Below, one piece after another: positions 1-6,495 of a stretch of DNA of 6,694 nt. Source of the DNA: Bacteroidales bacterium (lineage in GTDB: Bacteria; Bacteroidota; Bacteroidia; Bacteroidales; UBA10428). Where the stretch lies: the NCBI GenBank assembly GCA_016935595.1, contig JAFGQQ010000119.1, forward strand, positions 1 to 6,694, written 5' to 3'. Each line of letters begins with the position of its first letter. The first letter of the stretch is position 1. The translations under genes and the position numbers were made by a program. Under the pieces are notes generated by a model. That model was not told the origin of the DNA, made no database searches, and saw only the letters and a program-made list of their open reading frames with translations.

Positions 1-360
1 GAAGAAGTCAGATTGACATTGGATACTGAAAATTCAGAAATCAGTGATGTTAATTTCATTATTGATAAAGAAGATATGGTATTAAGTGCAAAGCCAATTA
101 CAATTAGTGTTAAGCAACCTGTAATATTCTATTTAAATGAAGCAGATGAGTTGCATATTATTACAGAATTTAATATGACAAAAAATACCAGGATCGAAAT
201 AGTAAATTATATGGGACAAGTGGTGATGCAACAGGATGTTACTATAAATAACGGATTTGATGAAATAATTCTTAGCTTGAGTTCATTAAATAATAATTTT
301 TATATAGTAAATATGATTGTTGAAGGTGAACAATCGTTCAGTTCAAAATTTATTAAATAG
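1..360 (+). CDS. 3' end of a probable secreted protein with a type A T9SS C-terminal sorting domain (partial)
   Basis: The reading frame is open from the first base (it begins E-E-V-R-L-T), so the gene is cut by the window edge; the TTG at 13 is not a credible start. Only the last 119 residues are visible, so the function of the protein body cannot be told. The final ~75 residues look like a Por secretion system (T9SS) type A sorting domain. A stretch reading RIEIVNYMGQVV matches the conserved central strand and MGQ turn of that domain, and the end reads NNFYIVNMIVEGE...SKFIK, matching the closing strands with terminal basic residue. In this family the domain directs export across the outer membrane and is cleaved off, with the protein then attached to the cell surface or released. 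The usual opening PNP motif is not present; the equivalent place reads IFYLNEADELHI. A terminator follows 33 bases after the stop. The domain assignment is fairly sure; the product is unknown. Confidence 0.72.
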   Translation, partial: EEVRLTLDTENSEISDVNFIIDKEDMVLSAKPITISVKQPVIFYLNEADELHIITEFNMTKNTRIEIVNYMGQVVMQQDVTINNGFDEIILSLSSLNNNFYIVNMIVEGEQSFSSKFIK

Positions 361-393
361 CTCTTGTTTTTATAGATTAGGTTTATTGTTTAC

Positions 394-425
394 AACCGTC
401 CGGAAATATCTGGGCGGTTTTTTTT
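394..425 (+). terminator. Rho-independent terminator of the partial secreted-protein gene
   Basis: An inverted repeat has left arm AACCGTCC (394-401) and right arm GGGCGGTT (412-419). It forms eight pairs including one G-U, can extend by G-U and G-C pairs to ten, and leaves a loop of AAATAT. The stem runs straight into eight T (418-425). It is the most GC-rich spot in the intergenic region and lies just downstream of the stop at 358-360, so it most likely ends that transcript and separates it from mnmD. Confidence 0.88.
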
Positions 426-466
426 ATTAATAAGGTAATGCTTTATGCATACTATTAATAATAAAT

Positions 467-520
467 AACTAATTTAGGATAAAATAAGAGCGAAATATCT
501 GAGTAGCTCAATAATTAGTT
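467..520. repeat. Inverted repeat in the mnmD leader, possible operator or 5' UTR structure
   Basis: AACTAATT at 467-474 is the exact reverse complement of AATTAGTT at 513-520. Between them a small perfect hairpin, TGAG-TAG-CTCA, lies at 500-510. The set ends 13 bases before the mnmD ATG. No exact Bacteroidota promoter (TTTG, then TAnnTTTG) is visible in 426-533, so it is unclear whether this is within the promoter or the transcript leader. In such AT-rich DNA an 8-base AT-rich repeat can occur by chance, so a function is only a guess. Confidence 0.3.
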
Positions 521-533
521 TTAATATAATTAT

Positions 534-1190
534 ATGCAATTCAAACTAGTTACAACAAAAGATAATTCTCATACTTTATATGTACCGGAACTGAATGAGC
601 ATTATCATTCAATACATGGAGCAATTCAGGAATCTCAACATGTATTTATTGAATCAGGAATGAATTATTTGAGCAGAAATTCTGTGAAGATTTTTGAAGT
701 TGGTTTTGGAACTGGCCTAAATGCGTTATTAACTTATTTAAATGCAACAAAGAAGAATATAAAAATAAATTATCATTCTATTGAACTTAATCCTTTGCCT
801 GAAAGAGTTTATAAAAAATTAAATTATTCGGATATTTTAAGTATAGATAAAAATATTTTCAGGCAGTTACATGAGTTAAAATGGGGTGATATGCATCAAC
901 TTACATCAAATTTTTCTCTATTAAAGATTCATAATGACATATTAAATTACTATATTAATGATGAATATGATATAATATATTTTGATGCGTTCGGACCCGA
1001 AGTACAACCAGAAATTTGGGAAGAGAAGGTATTTATGAAATTATTTGAAGCTTTAAAGATGGGTGGAATAATAACTACTTATTCAGCAAAAGGTATAATA
1101 AAACGCAAATTGGTTAAAATTGGCTTTAAAGTTGAAACCATTCCTGGTCCTCCGGGTAAAAGAGAAATGATAAGAGCCGTAAAAAGATAA
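534..1190 (+). CDS. mnmD: Stand-alone tRNA (mnm5s2U34) methyltransferase, MnmD type
   Basis: This 218-residue protein matches the Methyltransf_30 (DUF752) family, the methyltransferase half of MnmC. The enzyme uses S-adenosylmethionine to methylate the aminomethyl group on wobble uridine 34 of certain tRNAs, the last step of mnm5(s2)U formation, in the cytosol. Visible motifs in order: YHSIHGAIQESQHVF (24-38), typical of the family N-terminus; the SAM-binding loop FEVGFGTGLN (54-63); SIELNP (82-87) with the acidic residue expected to bind the SAM ribose; DAFGPEVQPEIW (151-162), the family substrate-side motif; YSAKG (183-187); and GPPGKREM (205-212) near the end. The FAD-dependent oxidase half of bifunctional MnmC is absent, as in other stand-alone MnmD proteins. 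The ATG at 534 is the start that retains the conserved N-terminal motif; no Shine-Dalgarno sequence precedes it, normal for this phylum. The next gene follows after 50 bases on the same strand. Confidence 0.9.
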   Translation: MQFKLVTTKDNSHTLYVPELNEHYHSIHGAIQESQHVFIESGMNYLSRNSVKIFEVGFGTGLNALLTYLNATKKNIKINYHSIELNPLPERVYKKLNYSDILSIDKNIFRQLHELKWGDMHQLTSNFSLLKIHNDILNYYINDEYDIIYFDAFGPEVQPEIWEEKVFMKLFEALKMGGIITTYSAKGIIKRKLVKIGFKVETIPGPPGKREMIRAVKR

Positions 1191-1212
1191 CACTTATTAT
1201 TGTGATATCTTT
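1183..1212 (+). terminator. Imperfect hairpin over the mnmD stop codon, possible weak terminator or attenuator
   Basis: Bases 1183-1193 pair with 1202-1212 at ten of eleven positions; the one mismatch is A1190-A1205. The loop has eight bases (1194-1201). The stem includes the mnmD TAA (1188-1190) and is followed by a T-rich run, TTCTTTATTT (1211-1220), then the ribosome-binding site of the next gene. Apart from a few G-C pairs the stem is AT-rich, so it would be a weak terminator. It could reduce read-through from mnmD into the phosphatase gene, or protect the mRNA end after processing. Whether it works is inference. Confidence 0.35.
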
Positions 1213-1220
1213 CTTTATTT

Positions 1221-1231
1221 AGGAGAAAGGG
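1221..1231 (+). promoter_or_regulatory. Shine-Dalgarno-like site of the sensor phosphatase gene
   Basis: AGGAGAAAGGG holds two possible anti-SD pairing blocks. AGGAG (1221-1225) is 9 bases from an in-frame TTG at 1235 and 15 from the ATG at 1241. AAAGG (1226-1230) is 10 bases from the ATG at 1241. No other gene in the window has such a site, and Bacteroidota rarely use one. It bears on the start choice but does not settle it. Confidence 0.55.
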
Positions 1232-1240
1232 ATATTGAAC

Positions 1241-3481
1241 ATGTTAAAAATAATGAAATATATAATTTATATAATATTATTATTTCCTGTTTGTGTTGCA
1301 GGGCATAATATTAAAATTCCTAAAGCAGAGAAAGGTACTATCGATTTAACAAACTGGGATTTCAATAACCAAAATATTATATTAGATGGAGAATGGATTT
1401 ATTACCCTAATAATTTTTTACCAGATAGTAATTTTATACCTAATAATGAATTATCAGAAAAAATGTATGTGAAAGTTCCGGGAACATGGAAAAATAATTT
1501 ATATGATGATTTCAAAGGCACAAGAGTTGGTTATGGCACATATTATGTAAAGATATTTTTGCCTGAAAATTCAGGAAAATATGCTATTCGAATTAAAGAT
1601 ATTTCTTCTGCTTCAAAAATATTTATCAATCAAAATGAGTTAGGAAGAATAGGGAAACCTGGTAGAAATTTATCAGAAACTATCCCTTCAAATAAACCTG
1701 AAATTTTTGAATTTCAGACTGATTCATCAGTGATTGAATTATTCATTCAGGTTTCAAATTTTCATCATATCCAGGGAGGAATCCTGGAATCAATAGTTTT
1801 GGGAAATATTCAAAAAATGCAGGCAAGCAAGGAATTAGCCTTAGGTATTAATTTATTCCTTTTTGGCACTTTTATTATTACCGGTTTTTATTATTTAATT
1901 TTATTTCTTTTAAGAAGGAAAAACAGGTATCCTCTATTTTTTGGATTATTTTGCTTCATATTATCATTAAGGTTATGGTTCACGGAGGAGAATTTAATTT
2001 ACATGCTTGATTTTAGTGATTGGTTTATGTATTTTAAAATTAATCAGGTTTCGTTTTATTTAGCTGTTCCGATATTTTGTTTATACGTTTACTCATTATA
2101 TCCAAAAGATTATAACAGGAAACTAGCACATTATTTTTTAGTATTTAGCGTTGCCTTATCAATTTTTGTGTTTATAACAAAGCCACAAATTTTCTTATAT
2201 ACCGATTTTTGGTATCAGTTAATAACTATTGCTCTTGGTATATATATAAGTTATATTCTTTATAAAGCAATATTGAAGAAAAGGCATGGTGCTAGAATTT
2301 TTGCGATTGGATGGATCATTTTTTTTATAACTGTTATTAATGATATATTACATGTAAATGAAATTATTACAACAATTACTTTAGTAAACATAGGATTATT
2401 TATTTTTATAATTGATCAGATTGTATTGTTATCCTCTGTTTCTTCACATACTTTTAATAGAGCTGAACAACTTTACAGAAAGCTTCAGTTAATCAATCAG
2501 AATCTGGAAATGGTTGTTGAAGCCAGAACACTTGAGGTATCGATGCAAAAGGATGATATTGAAAATAAAAATATACAATTAGAAACCCAGAAACATGAGA
2601 TTGCCAAACAGAATTTAAAACTGGAAGAAAAAAATAAAAATATTACCGATAGCATCAATTATGCCTGTAAAATACAATCTGCAGTTTTTCCAAATGAAGA
2701 GAATTTCGAAAAACATTTTAAAGAATATTTAATTTATTTTCAATCGAAGGATTTGATTAGTGGTGATTTTTATTGGTTTTATGAATGGGGAAATAAGATA
2801 TTTTTTGCCCTGGGCGATTGCACGGGACATGGGGTTCCGGCTGCTTTTATGAGTATTTTAGGATTGAATTTACTAAATGAGATAGCAGGTAAATATACAA
2901 ACGTATTTTCTGAAAATTCGTTTTCAGTTCACCATATATTAAATATTCTTCGAAAACGTATAATATCATCTTTAAACCAAACCAATGCCTTTAATGAAAG
3001 CAAAGATGGTATTGATATAAGTTTATGTTTGGTTGATAAATTTACTAATGATTTTCAATATGCTGGGGCAAATCAATCGGTTTATATTATAAAGAAAAAA
3101 ATAACTGACAAAGATGAAGAAAATGAATTGATGGGTGATATAATAAATATTGATATAAATAATGAATTTGATTTGATTCATTTAAAAGGAGACAGGATGC
3201 CTATTGGTATTTACCCTACACAAGATGAATTCACAAAATACCAGATAAAATTGTCAAGCGAAGACCAAATTTACCTTTTTTCAGATGGATATATTGACCA
3301 GATTGGTGGAGAAAATAATAAAAAATTTAAACAAAAAAGATTATACAATCTATTAATTGAAATTTATAATTTACCATTTAAAGAACAGAAAGAAATATTT
3401 AAAAAGAATATAATAGAATGGATGGGAAATGAGAATGAACAGCTCGATGACATTACTGTTTTAGGAGTAAAACTTTTTTAA
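1241..3481 (+). CDS. 7TM-DISM membrane sensor fused to a PP2C/SpoIIE-type serine phosphatase
   Basis: Numbering is from the ATG at 1241 (746 residues). Residues ~5-22 form a signal sequence ending near VCVAG. Residues ~30-190 are a periplasmic beta-sandwich like the 7TMR-DISM extracellular and GH2-type sugar-binding folds, with DGEW, VPGTW and GYGTYYV visible. Residues ~199-399 hold about seven hydrophobic helices (7TM-DISM). Residues ~405-470 are a coiled coil with EARTLEV and repeated Q/K/N/E heptads, ending in NITDSINYACKIQ, the usual entry to this phosphatase family. The catalytic domain (~475-746) has all expected metal-site acidic residues: SGD (507-509), GDCTGHG (525-531), SDG (681-683) and DDIT (736-739). 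It should remove phosphate from Ser/Thr of a cytosolic protein; in known systems this is often a STAS anti-anti-sigma factor, but none is encoded here. The ligand is unknown; a carbohydrate is possible. Starts at TTG 1235 or ATG 1253 are also possible; 1253 would still keep the signal sequence. An acidic insertion lies at ~620-644. Confidence 0.9.
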   Translation: MLKIMKYIIYIILLFPVCVAGHNIKIPKAEKGTIDLTNWDFNNQNIILDGEWIYYPNNFLPDSNFIPNNELSEKMYVKVPGTWKNNLYDDFKGTRVGYGTYYVKIFLPENSGKYAIRIKDISSASKIFINQNELGRIGKPGRNLSETIPSNKPEIFEFQTDSSVIELFIQVSNFHHIQGGILESIVLGNIQKMQASKELALGINLFLFGTFIITGFYYLILFLLRRKNRYPLFFGLFCFILSLRLWFTEENLIYMLDFSDWFMYFKINQVSFYLAVPIFCLYVYSLYPKDYNRKLAHYFLVFSVALSIFVFITKPQIFLYTDFWYQLITIALGIYISYILYKAILKKRHGARIFAIGWIIFFITVINDILHVNEIITTITLVNIGLFIFIIDQIVLLSSVSSHTFNRAEQLYRKLQLINQNLEMVVEARTLEVSMQKDDIENKNIQLETQKHEIAKQNLKLEEKNKNITDSINYACKIQSAVFPNEENFEKHFKEYLIYFQSKDLISGDFYWFYEWGNKIFFALGDCTGHGVPAAFMSILGLNLLNEIAGKYTNVFSENSFSVHHILNILRKRIISSLNQTNAFNESKDGIDISLCLVDKFTNDFQYAGANQSVYIIKKKITDKDEENELMGDIINIDINNEFDLIHLKGDRMPIGIYPTQDEFTKYQIKLSSEDQIYLFSDGYIDQIGGENNKKFKQKRLYNLLIEIYNLPFKEQKEIFKKNIIEWMGNENEQLDDITVLGVKLF
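3478..3481. other. TTAA shared by two convergent stop codons
   Basis: The palindrome TTAA contains the TAA of the phosphatase gene on the plus strand (3479-3481) and the TAA of the kinase gene on the minus strand (3480-3478). The two reading frames therefore overlap by four bases tail to tail, and there is no intergenic space or hairpin for a terminator on either strand. Confidence 0.95.
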
Positions 3482-6400
3482 TTTTCAAATGGCAACAAAA
3501 ATTTAAATTTGCTTCCTACGCCAATTTGACTTTCAACCCAGATTTTCCCATTATGTTTTTCGATAAATTCTTTACATAATATAAGGCCAAGACCTGTACC
3601 AGTTTCATTCGAAGTCCCTTTTCTTGTTACATTTGTGTCGATACGGAACAAAAGATTAATATTATCATCTGGTATTCCAATTCCCGTATCGGCAATTGTA
3701 ACTTCAATTTTCGATTTGTTTGGTTTTGCACTTATCGTTATTTTTCCGTCAATAGGTGTGAATTTAATTGCATTGGAAATTAAGTTACGCAATATTGTTT
3801 TTAACATATTTTCATCAGCTATTACATTTATTTTCCGGTCAATTGTTTGGTTCAATGTAATATTTTTCTGATGAATCTCACCTTTAAAGAGACTAATTGT
3901 ATCATGCGTTATATTTGATAAATTAAGTTTTTTTGGTTTAAAAGTAATATTACCGGTTTGTGATCGAGACCAGTCGAGTAGGTTATTAAGTAAGTTATTT
4001 CCTGAAGTGGATGCTGATTGAATAATTTCGAGGTATTTATTTATTTTTTCCTGATCAAATTTATTTATTTTTTTTAATAAGACGTCTGAGAATCCCGAAA
4101 CAACATTAAATGGATTTTTTAAATCATGTGCTATAATTGAGAAAAATTTATCTTTTGTTGAGTTTAGTATTTTTAATTGCTTGTTGTTTTCCTTTAATTT
4201 TTTAGTTTGAATTTGTATTAATTTTTGTTTTTCAATAAGCTGATTATTAACTTTTTTGAGATTTATGGTTTTAGCTTCAAGTTCTTCAGTTTGTTCCTCA
4301 ATTCTGGTTTGGCGTTCAAGTAAAAGCTCATTTGTTTTTTCTAATTCTTTTGTGCGATCATTAATTAATGATGCAAGCTCTTTTTGTCGTTTTTTATAAA
4401 ATGTTACACGCACGTAATAAATAAAGATTATAAGGGCTATAATTATTGAAATAATAATTATTCTAAACCACCATGTTTGCCACCATGCTGGAAGCATAGA
4501 TATTTTAAGAATGGCAGGATTGCTATTCCATACGCCATCATTGTTAGAAGCTTTCACTTTAAGAAAATAATCTTTTGGTTTTAAGTTCGTATAAGTAACT
4601 ACCCTGCTTGAGGAATTTGTAAATATCCAATTGTCATCAAAACCTTCGAGCATATATGCATATTGATTTTGTTGTGGATCAGAGTAATGTAAGGCAGCAA
4701 ATTCAATTGAAATTATTTTATCACAGTGTTTTAGAGTAACCTCTTTTGTTATGTGAATGGGTTTATCTAAAACAATTCGTCCATTTAATTCTTGATTAAT
4801 TTTAACAACCTGGTTCAATATTTTTAATTCTGTAAATACAATATTTGGTAAATAAGGATTGTCTTTAATGCTATCTGGTTGAAATAAATTGAAACCATTT
4901 ACTCCTCCAAAAAACATTTCGCCAGTAGTTGGGCTTTTATAAAATGCATCTTCTGTAAATTCGGTATTTTGTAAATCATCACTTTCTTTATAATGACGCA
5001 TTGTATTAGTTTTAATATTAAATCGGGTAATACCTAATTTATGACTTATCCAAATATTTCCATTGTTATCGGATAATAATCCGACAATTAATTCATCCTG
5101 CAAACTATCATTAACAACATAATGCTTTATTTCCTCATTTAGGGGATTAAGGCTCACAAGACCGCCAGCGGTTCCTGCCCATATTTTTCCATCTATATCT
5201 TCTAACAGACAATATACGCGATTGAAATTGATATTGTTTTGTGATATTAAATAATGTATAGGCATAAAATTTTCATGCATTGAATTTGAAGTATCGCGTT
5301 TTAAATATGTTATACCTCCACCTTCAGTAGCTATCCATAAATTATTTTTATTATCAACCATTAATTTCCTAACACTGTTATGATTAGTTATTTCCATTCC
5401 ATAAGAAATAAATTTATCATTTTTTCTATCATACTTAGCAATCCCTTTAAAGGTACCTATCCAGAGAATACTATGCTTGTCTTCAATAATTGAAAACACC
5501 CAGTCATTGGGTATTGTATTTTCTAAATAAGTTGCATAATGATAAAATTGCCCGGTTATTGGATCGAATTTATCTAAACCCCGTTTTGTACCTAACCAGA
5601 TATATCCGAAATAATCACAATATATACTTCTTAGTTCATTGCTAATAAGAGAGTTGTTTTTATTCGATTGTTGAAAATGAACATATTGATCATTCTTTCT
5701 GTCAATCTTCGTAATTCCTCTATTATGGGTGCCTATCCAGAGGTTTCCTTCATTATCTTCACAAATTGCCCGTACATGATTATCAATAATACTATTTTTA
5801 TTCTGGCTTATATTAAAATAATGTATAAATTGTTTTGATTTTGTATCTGCTTTATTTACCCCACCGCTATATGTTCCAGCCCATAATATATCTTGATTAT
5901 CAAGATAAATATAATTGGTGAATTTATCATTTAATGACCATGGATTTAAAGGATCATGTTGATATATAATTTCTTTACCTGATATATTATTTATTTGACC
6001 AAGATAACATTCATGCTCATCTATTTGCCATCTTTTAATGTACCAGGTATATCTATCTCCTTTAACTTCCAGTTTAGGAGTTTCAAATAAATAATTTAAT
6101 GAATTTAATACTTTTTGTGGCACTTCTTCTTTTAAAAATCGGGTAAAATTATCAGTTTCGTAATTATACCTGCATATAATATCTGTATCGAAGAAAGATA
6201 TCCAGAGAATTTCATTTGTGTCTTTAGTTATACATTTTAACCGATTATTTATGAGGGATTGAATATCATTGTTTTTTGTGCGGTAAACAACAAACTCATA
6301 TCCATCGTATCTGCATAATCCCGACCATGTAGTAATCCATATAAAACCATATTTATCTTTTACAATTCCGTGAACAGTATTTTGAGCCAATCCATCAGAA

Positions 6401-6495
6401 GCTTTAATATGTTCAAATCTAAGTAACTTTTCCTGTGAAGAAAGCTTAACTATAAAAAAAGAAAAAATAGTAACTGCAAGAATTTTATTATTCAC
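3478..6495 (-). CDS. Reg_prop/Y_Y_Y periplasmic sensor histidine kinase without receiver domain
   Basis: This 1005-residue protein starts at GTG 6495; the frame has an upstream stop and no ATG before it, and the GTG start gives a proper signal peptide (1-20, ending KLSS before QEK). Residues ~23-545 are a two-component-regulator beta-propeller with repeats of the form D..G.(I/L)W(I/L)GT..G(L/I)...D, centred on W53, W98, W205, W253, W300, W345, W387, W439, W482 and F528, plus a decayed blade at W151. A Y_Y_Y domain follows (~600-668; YAYMLEGFDDNW), then one membrane helix (676-695), a coiled coil (~700-782), a HisKA domain with FFSIIAHDLKNPF (H790 the phosphate acceptor, DLKN fitting the D/E-x-x-N phosphatase motif), and HATPase_c with N904/N908, DTGIGIP (936-942) and GTGLGL (966-971). 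It ends there: no receiver and no AraC-type HTH, unlike the hybrid regulators of polysaccharide use loci. It should autophosphorylate and signal to an unlinked response regulator. The periplasmic ligand cannot be told. Confidence 0.93.
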   Translation of the reverse strand: MNNKILAVTIFSFFIVKLSSQEKLLRFEHIKASDGLAQNTVHGIVKDKYGFIWITTWSGLCRYDGYEFVVYRTKNNDIQSLINNRLKCITKDTNEILWISFFDTDIICRYNYETDNFTRFLKEEVPQKVLNSLNYLFETPKLEVKGDRYTWYIKRWQIDEHECYLGQINNISGKEIIYQHDPLNPWSLNDKFTNYIYLDNQDILWAGTYSGGVNKADTKSKQFIHYFNISQNKNSIIDNHVRAICEDNEGNLWIGTHNRGITKIDRKNDQYVHFQQSNKNNSLISNELRSIYCDYFGYIWLGTKRGLDKFDPITGQFYHYATYLENTIPNDWVFSIIEDKHSILWIGTFKGIAKYDRKNDKFISYGMEITNHNSVRKLMVDNKNNLWIATEGGGITYLKRDTSNSMHENFMPIHYLISQNNINFNRVYCLLEDIDGKIWAGTAGGLVSLNPLNEEIKHYVVNDSLQDELIVGLLSDNNGNIWISHKLGITRFNIKTNTMRHYKESDDLQNTEFTEDAFYKSPTTGEMFFGGVNGFNLFQPDSIKDNPYLPNIVFTELKILNQVVKINQELNGRIVLDKPIHITKEVTLKHCDKIISIEFAALHYSDPQQNQYAYMLEGFDDNWIFTNSSSRVVTYTNLKPKDYFLKVKASNNDGVWNSNPAILKISMLPAWWQTWWFRIIIISIIIALIIFIYYVRVTFYKKRQKELASLINDRTKELEKTNELLLERQTRIEEQTEELEAKTINLKKVNNQLIEKQKLIQIQTKKLKENNKQLKILNSTKDKFFSIIAHDLKNPFNVVSGFSDVLLKKINKFDQEKINKYLEIIQSASTSGNNLLNNLLDWSRSQTGNITFKPKKLNLSNITHDTISLFKGEIHQKNITLNQTIDRKINVIADENMLKTILRNLISNAIKFTPIDGKITISAKPNKSKIEVTIADTGIGIPDDNINLLFRIDTNVTRKGTSNETGTGLGLILCKEFIEKHNGKIWVESQIGVGSKFKFLLPFEN

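Noticed and set aside
13..15. TTG as the start of the first gene
   Set aside because: The frame continues open to base 1 and only the C-terminal part of a secreted protein is present, so this is an internal codon of a gene cut by the window edge.
534..1190. Possibility that mnmD is a truncated bifunctional MnmC
   Set aside because: The methyltransferase domain is complete, ends naturally after the GPPGKREM motif, and no FAD-oxidase remnant follows; stand-alone MnmD is a known form.
1235..1237. TTG as the start of the phosphatase gene
   Set aside because: An ATG lies two codons downstream and the signal peptide is complete from there. AGGAG spacing would suit the TTG, so it is not excluded, only less likely.
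3635..3871. Open reading frame of 78 codons on the plus strand
   Set aside because: It lies entirely antisense to the HATPase domain of the kinase, which has all its catalytic motifs; the translation resembles no protein family and is a shadow frame.
4861..6435. Repeated WIGT-like segments as a nucleotide tandem repeat
   Set aside because: The periodicity is at the protein level, with variable unit length and diverged codons; it is explained by propeller blades.
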